The notes: generated by a model not told the origin, from the sequence alone. 7,178 nt of DNA from JBFKOL01 sp041628815 (GCA_041628815.1 JBFKOL010000224.1:1-7178), one strand, 5' to 3'; shown: positions 1 to 7,076, counted from the first letter of the stretch. Program-made: numbers and translations.

Positions 1-1050
1 ATACAATTCCTCCAGGAACACGGTATCCCGTATGAGACCGGCTTAGGAGGAGGAACCGGCATCGTTGCCCATGTGGGTAACGGTGACAAGACCATTGCGC
101 TCAGGGCTGACATCGATGCCCTACCTATCCAGGAAATAAATAATGTCCCTTACAAGTCTAAAATTGATGGTATAATGCATGCGTGTGGGCACGACGTTCA
201 TACCGCATCGCTGATGGGTGCGATACACATACTCAACGAGCTCAAAGACCAGTTGAGACATCAGGTCCGCTGTATTTTCCAGCCCGGAGAAGAAAAGCTG
301 CCTGGCGGAGCTTCTTTAATGATAAAGGATGGTGCGATAGATGGGGTCAGGCACATCCTAGGCCAACATGTTCATCCTGACCTTCCGTCGGGCAAATTTG
401 GCGTATGTGCCGGTTACTTTATGGCTTCAGCAGATGAACTTTTTTTCACCGTCTCGGGACGTGGAGGGCATGCTGCCAGACCCCAGGACCTAACGGATAC
501 CGTTCTCGCCTCAGCCGAATTCATACTTTCGTTGCAATCGATAGTCAGCAGGAACGCCGACCCAATGGTTGCATCGGTTTTGAGCATAGGTAAAGTAACG
601 ACAGAAGGAGGCGCTACCAATATCATACCTGACAGGGTACACCTCCAGGGAACGTTTCGGACCTTTGACGAATCGTGGCGGAAAAAAGTACATGATCTGA
701 TCTGGGAAAAAGCCTTAAGTATCGGCAGGGCTCATGGTGTCGACATCGATGTTAATATCAAGGTCGGATATCCCGCACTTCATAATGATGAAGACCTGAC
801 GTCAGAGGTAGAAAGACTTATGAAAACCTTTGTTGGACCGGAGAATGTCATTCAACTTTCGCCACGCATGACGGCTGAAGATTTTAGCTATTATTCGCAC
901 CGCATTCCTGCTTGTTTTTATCGCTTGGGTACTGGCTTCCCACCCGAGGAAAAGAGATCAGCTGCGGTTCATACGCCAGACTTCGATATCGACGAAGACG
1001 CCCTCAAACACAGCATCGGGATGATGGCCTGGCTCGCTATGAACGGATAA
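1..1050 (+). CDS. M20D-type amidohydrolase / N-acyl amino acid hydrolase (5' partial)
   Basis: Metal-dependent amidohydrolase of peptidase family M20, subfamily D (hippurate hydrolase, aminoacylase and IAA-amino acid hydrolase relatives). These enzymes cleave the amide bond of N-acyl amino acids. The reading frame is open from base 1, so the gene starts upstream; the GTG at 73 is internal, because the residues before it (LQEHGIPYETG) already fit the family. The visible part is 349 residues; the family usually has about 390-430, so roughly 40-70 are missing. Numbering from base 1, the metal and catalytic residues are present: HACGHD (Cys62, His64), the Glu pair in QPGEE (97-98), His123/His125 in GQHVHP, GGHAARP (His157), TNIIP (about 207-211), AEDF (Glu293) and a C-terminal VHTPDF (His324). 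The lid/dimerisation domain lies between about 140 and 255. With the N-terminus missing, export cannot be judged. It converges on the asparaginase-like gene. Exact substrate unknown. Confidence 0.93.
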   Translation: MQFLQEHGIPYETGLGGGTGIVAHVGNGDKTIALRADIDALPIQEINNVPYKSKIDGIMHACGHDVHTASLMGAIHILNELKDQLRHQVRCIFQPGEEKLPGGASLMIKDGAIDGVRHILGQHVHPDLPSGKFGVCAGYFMASADELFFTVSGRGGHAARPQDLTDTVLASAEFILSLQSIVSRNADPMVASVLSIGKVTTEGGATNIIPDRVHLQGTFRTFDESWRKKVHDLIWEKALSIGRAHGVDIDVNIKVGYPALHNDEDLTSEVERLMKTFVGPENVIQLSPRMTAEDFSYYSHRIPACFYRLGTGFPPEEKRSAAVHTPDFDIDEDALKHSIGMMAWLAMNG

Positions 1051-1130
1051 ACCCTGAAATAGGAGAGGAGTATAGATTTCTCAAAAGATTAATGATCGCA
1101 CTGAATTTTTATCGGGGCTTGGGAGGAACT

Positions 1131-1156
1131 TGCCGACAGTTGGAAACCTGTCGGCA
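1131..1156. terminator. Hairpin between convergent genes (terminator or REP-like palindrome)
   Basis: TGCCGACAG (1131-1139) and CTGTCGGCA (1148-1156) form a perfect 9-bp, GC-rich stem around an 8-base loop. Two more T-A pairs can form inside the loop if C1147 is bulged, leaving a GGA triloop. It sits 81 bases after the M20 stop and 97 bases beyond the end of the asparaginase-like gene, so it could stop transcription from both sides. Only TTT follows on the plus strand and there is no clear T-run on the minus strand, so it is not a textbook intrinsic terminator. An interspersed palindromic repeat is the alternative. Confidence 0.5.
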
Positions 1157-1252
1157 TTTACGCGATATCGAGGATATATGCATTGATCGATGCTACGGTC
1201 CTCTTTTGATTCATTTAGGCAAAGAATGTCCAAATAACGTATGACGATGTTG

Positions 1253-1762
1253 TCAAATGTATTCAAAGAAACCGGTGCTGCGGTTTTTCTTCACCTTGTT
1301 GCTGTCGTAGTATCTGCCGTTCATGGCGATATAGACTCCCGGTGCAAGCACCTGTGCAAAGGCCATGGCACTGCCAATGTTGAAAAACCCGTCTGAGGAA
1401 GTCCCAAAGGCATAGGGAATCATGGCACCGGTCAACACTATGGTCTTTCCTTTTATATCCTGCTTTTCGAGGTATCTTGCCGTCTGCGTCATCGTGTCAG
1501 TACCATGTGTGATGACGATATGCGGATGGGGAGTTTTAGTGCAGTTGTAGGCAATAATTTTTCGGTCTGCCTCAGTCATCTCCAGACTGTCAATCATCAT
1601 CAATGTCTTTATATCCACCGGCACAACACATCTTCCTCGGTCAAGCATGTCTTTCATATGCGTATCCTTGAAATAAAGTTCACCGGTGATGTAATTATAA
1701 TCCTTGTCGAAGGTGCCACCTGTGATGAATATCTGGATGGTTTCAAGATCCGATTGCTTCAT
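1253..1762 (-). CDS. Compact asparaginase-domain protein (N-terminal domain only)
   Basis: A 169-residue protein equivalent to the N-terminal catalytic domain of L-asparaginase/glutaminase enzymes, which hydrolyse asparagine to aspartate and ammonia. Counting from the ATG at 1762, the visible hallmarks are the first catalytic Thr in ITGGTFDK (Thr17), the second Thr/Asp pair in HGTDTM (Thr88-Asp89), VLTGAM (about 110-114), YIAMNG (about 144-149), and Lys159 in the VKKN stretch, which aligns with the usual catalytic Lys. Full-length type I and II enzymes have about 330 residues; the whole C-terminal domain is absent. The protein ends cleanly (GFFEYI, then TGA), and short asparaginase-domain proteins of this size are known in bacteria, so this looks like a natural short form rather than a broken gene. 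The frame also allows a TTG start at 1783, but the ATG places MKQSDLETIQIF just before the GGT motif, as is typical. No signal peptide; probably cytoplasmic. True substrate uncertain. Confidence 0.88.
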   Translation of the reverse strand: MKQSDLETIQIFITGGTFDKDYNYITGELYFKDTHMKDMLDRGRCVVPVDIKTLMMIDSLEMTEADRKIIAYNCTKTPHPHIVITHGTDTMTQTARYLEKQDIKGKTIVLTGAMIPYAFGTSSDGFFNIGSAMAFAQVLAPGVYIAMNGRYYDSNKVKKNRSTGFFEYI

Positions 1763-2091
1763 TGTTCTGCGATTGTCCGGCAAGATATTTAATCTGAAGG
1801 ATTCGGCTGCGTCATGCCGGACCAGTAGTAAAGTGGAAAGCTAAAAGTTCTTCGGGATTTTGTTGGTTCTTGTCATGCTTTATCATTGTATCCATGCACT
1901 TGACACTTCTAAGGCTTTATGCATTTATCTCCGTGTCTGGCACTTGCCAAGAGCATGTCAGATGAAGCCACCCCCGTGTCACTCATTTGTGGTCCCGATA
2001 TAATTGATTTATTTTGGACATACAGCACAGTATGCTTACAGCTTCCACACACTGAGACCGTTTCCTAATATTTGAATTAAAAAAGCCCTGA
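1763..2091. other. Divergent intergenic region, no gene seen
   Basis: 329 bases separate the start of the leftward asparaginase-like gene from the start of the rightward M19 gene, so promoters for both should lie here. On the plus strand I see one Bacteroidota-type promoter candidate (1986-2016) and an imperfect 12-base inverted repeat TGGCACTTGCCA (1938-1949) that could be a regulator site. The 7-mer CCGTGTC occurs twice (1931-1937 and 1974-1980). No convincing promoter was found for the minus strand: TAGCTTTC lies at the right kind of place but has no TTG partner. No open frame here looks like a protein, and no riboswitch fold or tRNA is recognisable. Confidence 0.7.
1986..2016 (+). promoter_or_regulatory. 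Candidate Bacteroidota sigma-ABfr promoter for the M19-RidA operon
   Basis: TTTG at 1986-1989 is followed after 19 bases by TTATTTTG (2009-2016), which matches TAnnTTTG at five of the six fixed positions. The known Bacteroides -33/-7 consensus is TTTG, 17-23 bases, TAnnTTTG. Transcription would start near 2022 and leave a leader of about 70 bases before the ATG at 2092. The match is good but the region is AT-rich, so a chance hit is possible. Confidence 0.4.
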
Positions 2092-3252
2092 ATGAAAGCC
2101 ATCAATAAAAGACGCAGGAACTTTCTAAAATTATTGTCCTTGGGAGCACTTGTGCCAGGCCATGTGCTCAAAGGGTTCGAAAAACGATCAACCATTGACT
2201 TCGATGCATCTTTTGGTTCAAGAGATATCTCAGAAGATGGTTGGCAGGATAACGTAATTGATAAGCTCTACGATAAAGCGGTAGTTATAGATGGGTTGCT
2301 TATACCACGAGGATGGAATCAGGACTCCTTCAAGGCACTGGACCGATCCGGTTATACGGGTTTCAATGCCTCATTGCCATCGAGAAATTTGAAGATTGCC
2401 CTTGAAGCTATGTCGGAATGGACGCAGCGCATCAAGGATCATTCAGACAGGCTTATACACGCCACAACGACGGACGATTTCGTGAACGCAAAAAAGGAAA
2501 AGAAAGTGGCTGTGATGTATGGCTTTCAAAATGCCACGATGATAGAAGGGTCTACAGACAACATCGATATTCTGTATAAGGCGGGTGCCCGTTGGATTCA
2601 ATTGACCTATAACGAAAGAAATTTATTGGGAGACGGATGCACGGAGCGTACCAATGCCGGATTATCAGACTTCGGCATCGAAGCTGTAGAGCGCATGAAC
2701 GAACTTGGAATCATCATTGATTTATCCCATTGTGGACGCCAGACCACCATGGATGGCATCAAATTCAGTAAGTCGGGGGCTACCTTCAATCATACCATGT
2801 GCGAAACTTTGTACAAAAATCATCCGCGGTCAAAGACAGATCAAGAAATCAAGGCGATGGCAGACAAAGGCGGCGTAATGGGCATTATTTGTCTTGGATA
2901 TATGATTGGACCAGATCCCGGAGGAGAGACTACTTTGGAAACCTATGTCGATCACATAGATCATGCGGTCAAAGTTGCTGGAATCGACCATGTCGGATTG
3001 GCCGCTGATTTTCCAATTCAAGGCCTGAAAGCAAATGGAGCGACCCGTGAAAATTGGTATGTGCCACGCTTGACAAGATTCAAGCCTTCGTATCAAGTGA
3101 GATGGCCACCATGGATCCCTGAACTCGACGGTATCGATCGATACAGACATGTTGCTAGGCTGTTGTATAAAAGAGGTTACCGTACAGATGAAATAGAAAA
3201 AATACTGGGTAAAAACTGGTTGAGGTATTATGCACAAATCCTTAAAGCGTAG
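2092..3252 (+). CDS. Tat-exported membrane dipeptidase-like protein (peptidase M19), divergent metal site
   Basis: 386 residues. The N-terminus has a twin-arginine signal (KRRRNFLKLLSLGAL, residues 6-20), so the folded, probably metal-loaded protein should leave the cytoplasm. The rest is an M19 (renal/membrane dipeptidase) TIM barrel; relatives cleave dipeptides, often tolerating D-residues. Conserved parts are YNERNLLGDGCTE (173-185), GLSDFG (190-195), DLSHCG with metal ligand His213, FNH with ligand His234, NHPR with Arg246, GLAADF with Asp306, and the C-terminal ILGKNWLRYY. Two metal-site elements differ: the usual HxD after VIDG is replaced by LLI (69-71), and the bridging Glu is Gln146 in GFQNA. 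The alignment around Gln146 needs no gap relative to mammalian renal dipeptidase. A binuclear zinc site is therefore doubtful; the protein may be mononuclear, changed in specificity, or non-catalytic. It is the first gene of the operon, 32 bases before the propeller gene. The start lacks a Shine-Dalgarno sequence, and the A-rich leader is normal for Bacteroidota. Confidence 0.9.
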   Translation: MKAINKRRRNFLKLLSLGALVPGHVLKGFEKRSTIDFDASFGSRDISEDGWQDNVIDKLYDKAVVIDGLLIPRGWNQDSFKALDRSGYTGFNASLPSRNLKIALEAMSEWTQRIKDHSDRLIHATTTDDFVNAKKEKKVAVMYGFQNATMIEGSTDNIDILYKAGARWIQLTYNERNLLGDGCTERTNAGLSDFGIEAVERMNELGIIIDLSHCGRQTTMDGIKFSKSGATFNHTMCETLYKNHPRSKTDQEIKAMADKGGVMGIICLGYMIGPDPGGETTLETYVDHIDHAVKVAGIDHVGLAADFPIQGLKANGATRENWYVPRLTRFKPSYQVRWPPWIPELDGIDRYRHVARLLYKRGYRTDEIEKILGKNWLRYYAQILKA

Positions 3253-3284
3253 GAACAATCATTCGCTATAAAATCAAGACTTTA

Positions 3285-4394
3285 ATGAGGCAAGCAGTAT
3301 GTTTTTTATTCCTGTTTCCCGCACTTGTCCTAAATGCGCAAGCTGATGAATTTTTCACCAGTGGAAGACTGATATTCGGGACTCATAAGGAGCGCACTGC
3401 ATCAATCGGAGTAGGAGATATTGACCAGGATGGAGACCTGGATGTACTCATTGCAAATGGCAGGCACTGGCCAGGACAAAATCGAATTTTTTTCAACAAT
3501 GGCATGGGGATCTTTACCGTATCCAAGGACCTGGGCGAAGAAAAAGAGACCAGTTATGCCACTGAATTGGCGGATTTTGACAACGATGGAGACCTGGATG
3601 TAGCCGTCGGCAATGACATGGCTCCCAACTACATTTTTTCCAATGATGGGAGCGGGAATTTTATCAGGGCAGATATTTTTGGAAAAAAGTATGACCGAAC
3701 GAGGAATATTGTGACATCCGATATCGACCATGATGGCGACATCGACATTCTTATCTGCAATAGACGAAGCCAGAATGAAATATGTATAAATGACGGCTCC
3801 GGCAAGTTTACAAGATCAATAGGATTTGGATCCCAAGACGATGCCACCATTGACGTTGAAGTGGCTGACATGGATGGCGACGGGGACAACGACCTTATCC
3901 TGGCCAATCGAGATGAACAACAGAATTTTGTTTACCTGAATGATGGTGCATTGAACTTTACTGAAAAAATCCCCTTTGGAAGTGGTGCTGATAATACACG
4001 GTCTGTGGCGGTAGCCGACTTGAATAAGGATGGATACCTGGATATTGTAACAGCCAATATCGGTGCTCCAAATTGTATCTATTATGGGGACGAGAAACTG
4101 ACATTTACCAGGTTTCAACAATTTGATGCCCAATCAGACAATTCCTATGCCATTTCAACCGCTGATCTGAATGCTGATGGATTATTGGATATAGTCATTG
4201 GGAATTATGGCCAGCCCAATGCTGTGTTTATCAATGAAAATAAGGATTTAGTTTGGAAGAGAATACAGCTGGGCGATATGGGATTCAATACCTATGATAT
4301 CACTACCGCAGACCTTAATGGCGACGGGAAGTTGGATATTATTGAGAGCAATTCGGATGAAATCAACCTCTATTATTTTAATCGACACGAATAA
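3285..4394 (+). CDS. Secreted FG-GAP/VCBS-repeat seven-bladed beta-propeller protein
   Basis: 369 residues. It begins with a Sec-type signal peptide (hydrophobic core CFLFLFPALVL, likely cut after the AQA at 18-20). The mature protein consists almost wholly of seven FG-GAP/VCBS repeats, each with a calcium-loop motif of the form DxDxDGxxD or DxNxDGxxD followed by a strand ending in N. The loops start at residues 45, 97, 146, 195, 245, 294 and 343. Seven evenly spaced repeats fit a closed seven-bladed, calcium-stabilised propeller. There is no catalytic domain, C-terminal sorting domain or transmembrane helix, so it is probably a soluble extracytoplasmic binding or scaffold protein. It lies 32 bases after the M19 gene and 11 bases before the amidohydrolase gene, which implies co-expression and perhaps a supporting role for these enzymes. 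Binding partner unknown. Confidence 0.9.
   Translation: MRQAVCFLFLFPALVLNAQADEFFTSGRLIFGTHKERTASIGVGDIDQDGDLDVLIANGRHWPGQNRIFFNNGMGIFTVSKDLGEEKETSYATELADFDNDGDLDVAVGNDMAPNYIFSNDGSGNFIRADIFGKKYDRTRNIVTSDIDHDGDIDILICNRRSQNEICINDGSGKFTRSIGFGSQDDATIDVEVADMDGDGDNDLILANRDEQQNFVYLNDGALNFTEKIPFGSGADNTRSVAVADLNKDGYLDIVTANIGAPNCIYYGDEKLTFTRFQQFDAQSDNSYAISTADLNADGLLDIVIGNYGQPNAVFINENKDLVWKRIQLGDMGFNTYDITTADLNGDGKLDIIESNSDEINLYYFNRHE
3417..4337 (+). repeat. Seven in-gene VCBS/FG-GAP repeat units
   Basis: Seven units, measured from calcium loop to calcium loop, spaced 52, 49, 49, 50, 49 and 49 codons apart. Loops 1-4 read DIDQDGDLD, DFDNDGDLD, DIDHDGDID and DMDGDGDND. Loops 5-7 read DLNKDGYLD, DLNADGLLD and DLNGDGKLD. 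The two groups differ at the third position (Asp or Asn) and the seventh position (Asp or other), which suggests two rounds of unit duplication. The DNA of the units has diverged, so they are protein-level repeats. Confidence 0.85.
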
Positions 4395-4405
4395 ATATTC
4401 CCAAG

Positions 4406-6472
4406 ATGAATAGGACTAAAAACAATGGCTCAATGCGAGGCAGATGTTTCAGGTTTGCCTATTTGATGGGAATGCTTGCCCTGTTTTTCGTAGTTGATTG
4501 CACTGCGCCTTTAAGGACGTGGGAGCATATAAATGAAGAAGGGACATTTTTGGTTTATCGAAGACAATCATTGATTGGAATGGAGAATTATACAATCACC
4601 TCCGACAAAGAATCCATTGTGGTGAATTCGCTTCAGGGTGAAAATGAAAGGGGAAGAATTTCAGGTGTCAATGCGGAATTACGTCTTAATATGGATTTAT
4701 CTCCTTCCTATTATGTGAATCAACGAATAGCCGGCGAGGACACTACCCATATTTTCAAAATGAAAATTGACGGTGATACGGTTGCTGTATGGGAGAAACA
4801 TTTCGATGTTGTCAAATTATTAAAACCGGAAGATTTTTTCCCTTTGCACAGCAATATTCCTGCGGCAATGGAAATGATGCTTTATCAGTACTACTTTAAG
4901 AAAAAGCGTTCTGTCCAGTTACCGGCCGTGCCGCGTGGAGAGATTTCCGTCTTAAACAAAGGGCAGGATGTTGTCTTGGTGGGGGGGAGACGAAAGAAAT
5001 TAGACAGATACGTGGTGGAGGGAATCAACTGGGGAGGTCGCACCGTTTGGCTCGATGAAGACCGAAATCTCATTGCCATTGTCAAAGCCAATACGCAGAT
5101 AAGAGAAATCATTAGAAAGGGTTACGAGGAAGCATTGCCGGTATTCATCGAAGGCAATGTCGAGGAACAAATGAATCAGCTCAAGGCGTACACGAAAGCA
5201 TTAAAGAGTGAAGAGTACCCCACCACAGTTTTGCGGGGCGCCGATATCATTGATGGAGTGCGTGACATCACTCTAAAAAACATGGCGGTGGTAGTAAAAA
5301 ACGGAAAAATTGCCGCCATCGAAAGCAACGAGACTTTTGATGTGCCAAGCGATGCCAAGGTCATTGATGTTTCAGGCAAGACTTTGATTCCCGGATTATG
5401 GGATATGCATGCCCATGCGAACCAGGTCCAGTGGGCGCCGGCTTATTTAGCCGGAGGAGTTACTACCTTTCGGGATAATGGCAATGAGGTTGAGTTTGCA
5501 ACCGCCTTTCGAGATGCCATAGACAAAGATGGGATGATGGGCCCTGATATTCTCCTTGCGGGAATGACTGATGGGCTGGGAGACAAAGGTAATGGAGCGA
5601 TAAGGGCAACATCAGTCACACAAGCCGAAGAAGTTGTGGACATGTACTTCGCCAATGGATACAAACAGATCAAGATCTATAATTCCATAGAAGAGCCCAT
5701 ATTGGAGGTCCTGTCGAAAGAAGCCCATGATCGCGGGATGACGGTCACCGGGCATGTGCCTCACAGCGTTTCGAGTGCGATCAAAGCTGTCGAGCTCGGT
5801 ATGGATCAATTAAGTCATGCCCGGGTAATATTCTCCCTTCTTTTTCCGGAAAAGACATCAGAACATCTCGCAAAGCTTGAGCTATCAGCGATCAATGCTG
5901 ACCGGATTGATAGGGCCACTGCTTTTTTACTTGATCATAAAACGGTTTTGGACCCAACCATAAACATCAATATTATTCGAAGCATTCCCTGGGATACACC
6001 GATAGAAGAGATTGAACCTGGTGCGGATAGAATTGCCTATGAATTGTGGGAAGGCAAAAGATTCAGAAGAGGTGTCAGCACGGAGCAAGCCATTGATGCA
6101 AAAGAGCGGTACATGCGGATCATGGAGATAGTCGGTGAATTTCATCGCGCCGGCGTGCCGATAGTTGCAGGAACCGATAATATTATACCCGTTTTCTCGC
6201 TTTACCAAGAAATCGAAGCCTATCACGACTTGGCCGGAATGACGCCACTGGAATCCATACAATCGGCCACCATAGTGCCGGCCATGGCAATGGGAATGGA
6301 AGCCAAAACGGGAACTTTAGAAATGGGGAAGGAGGCGGATATCGCGATCCTGGATAAAAACCCCCTACAGGATATCTGTAATATTCGAACCGTTACTGCT
6401 GTCATGTCCAATGGTAACTACTATGAAAGTCGTCCACTATGGGAGGCGGTAGACTTTATACCTGACAGATGA
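4406..6472 (+). CDS. Exported metal-dependent amidohydrolase with extra N-terminal domain
   Basis: 688 residues in three parts. Residues 1-32 are an export signal with a hydrophobic core (LMGMLALFFVV) ending at Cys32; this resembles a lipoprotein signal, but Asp at -1 (VVDC) is atypical. Residues about 39-245 are a strand-rich domain that I cannot assign firmly; its opening (FLVYRRQSLIGMENYTI) recalls DUF3108-like beta domains. Residues about 272-675 are an amidohydrolase-superfamily TIM barrel of the imidazolonepropionase/prolidase-like type (COG1228-like). Metal ligands are all visible: DMHAH (His335, His337), Lys423 in IKIYN (likely the carboxylated Lys), His450 in TGHVPH, His471 in LSHA and Asp591 in AGTDN. 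The typical C-terminal ending GTLEMGKEADIAILDKNP follows. Relatives hydrolyse cyclic amides or Xaa-Pro and other peptides; the substrate here is unknown. The gene starts 11 bases after the propeller gene; an alternative ATG at 4433 would give a shorter, still plausible signal. Confidence 0.9.
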   Translation: MNRTKNNGSMRGRCFRFAYLMGMLALFFVVDCTAPLRTWEHINEEGTFLVYRRQSLIGMENYTITSDKESIVVNSLQGENERGRISGVNAELRLNMDLSPSYYVNQRIAGEDTTHIFKMKIDGDTVAVWEKHFDVVKLLKPEDFFPLHSNIPAAMEMMLYQYYFKKKRSVQLPAVPRGEISVLNKGQDVVLVGGRRKKLDRYVVEGINWGGRTVWLDEDRNLIAIVKANTQIREIIRKGYEEALPVFIEGNVEEQMNQLKAYTKALKSEEYPTTVLRGADIIDGVRDITLKNMAVVVKNGKIAAIESNETFDVPSDAKVIDVSGKTLIPGLWDMHAHANQVQWAPAYLAGGVTTFRDNGNEVEFATAFRDAIDKDGMMGPDILLAGMTDGLGDKGNGAIRATSVTQAEEVVDMYFANGYKQIKIYNSIEEPILEVLSKEAHDRGMTVTGHVPHSVSSAIKAVELGMDQLSHARVIFSLLFPEKTSEHLAKLELSAINADRIDRATAFLLDHKTVLDPTININIIRSIPWDTPIEEIEPGADRIAYELWEGKRFRRGVSTEQAIDAKERYMRIMEIVGEFHRAGVPIVAGTDNIIPVFSLYQEIEAYHDLAGMTPLESIQSATIVPAMAMGMEAKTGTLEMGKEADIAILDKNPLQDICNIRTVTAVMSNGNYYESRPLWEAVDFIPDR

Positions 6473-6533
6473 TGATTGCAAAATTGTGCCCAAATCTCAA
6501 AAATTAAAATAACCCAGATAAAATTTTTAGTCC

Positions 6534-7076
6534 ATGCAAAAATTGCTAATAACCTTGCTGATGTTGACGGTCTTCTCAACTGCTTGCCATAAAACTGACG
6601 GCCCCGAGCCAGGATACGATCCGGAATCCAAACTCAAAGAACTGGGAATCACGCTGCCCAGTCCGCCTCAGCCGGTAGCAAATTATGTAAATGGAGTACA
6701 ATCTGGAAATCTGATCTTTTTAGCAGGAAAAGGCCCGAGGTATGCCGATGGTACAGAAATTACCGGAAAACTGGGTGAGGATGTTTCGATAGAAAGGGGC
6801 TATGAGGGAGCTCGTTTGACAGCCATTAATCAACTATCTGTTTTGAAAGCCATGTTAGGTGACCTTCGACGGGTCAAAAGGATTGTAAAGGTATTGGGTA
6901 TGGTCAATTCAGATCCTGATTTCATTAATCAGCCCAGCGTCGTCAATGGTTTTTCAGATTTGATGGTAGAAGTTTTTGGTGAAAGAGGAAAGCATGCACG
7001 TGCAGCTGTCGGCATGAATTCCTTACCCCGGGGCCAGGCAGTTGAGATCGAAATGGTCGTAGAGATTTATGATTAA
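6534..7076 (+). CDS. RidA/YjgF-family protein with lipoprotein signal
   Basis: 180 residues. The first 18 form a short lipoprotein-type signal (KLLITLLMLTVFSTAC, lipidated Cys18), then a flexible linker to about residue 35. A complete Rid domain (YjgF/YER057c/UK114 fold) runs from about 36 to 180. It includes LPSPPQPVANYV (41-52), FLAGKGP (62-68), KVLGMVN (119-125), the HARAAVG stretch with Arg156 at the position of the catalytic arginine of RidA, and EIEMVVEI with Glu173. Rid proteins act as trimers that hydrolyse reactive enamine/imine intermediates to ketones plus ammonia. This sequence looks like the branch often annotated as UK114-like 1, whose activity is less clear. Known RidA proteins are mainly cytosolic, so a membrane-anchored form is unusual. 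It is last in the visible operon, 61 bases after the amidohydrolase gene, and may process an unstable amino product of the exported hydrolases; that link is inference. Confidence 0.9.
   Translation: MQKLLITLLMLTVFSTACHKTDGPEPGYDPESKLKELGITLPSPPQPVANYVNGVQSGNLIFLAGKGPRYADGTEITGKLGEDVSIERGYEGARLTAINQLSVLKAMLGDLRRVKRIVKVLGMVNSDPDFINQPSVVNGFSDLMVEVFGERGKHARAAVGMNSLPRGQAVEIEMVVEIYD

Noticed and set aside
1..1050. The whole window as a defence, phage or mobile system
   Set aside because: No nuclease, helicase, methylase, toxin, integrase, transposase or repeat array is seen. All recognised genes are metabolic or envelope proteins with similar codon use.
1092..1244. Possible 50-codon ORF after the M20 gene, preceded at a distance by AGGAGAGGAG
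   Set aside because: It contains the 1131-1156 hairpin, has a Cys/Arg/His-rich composition unlike the neighbouring proteins, and the purine run is about 21 bases from the ATG. It is more likely non-coding.
1763..1783. TTG start extending the asparaginase-like protein by seven residues
   Set aside because: The ATG at 1762 already gives the normal short lead-in to the GGT motif, and the extra residues (MPDNRRT) add nothing conserved.
1900..1928. Perfect TTGACA (1900-1905) suggesting a sigma70-type promoter
   Set aside because: The sequence 17 bases downstream is ATTTAT, a poor -10, and the inferred Bacteroidota background uses a different consensus.
2067..2074. AATATTTG close to the M19 start as an alternative -7 element
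   Set aside because: No TTTG or TTG lies 17-23 bases upstream, and the resulting leader would be only about 10 bases. The 1986-2016 pair is a better match.
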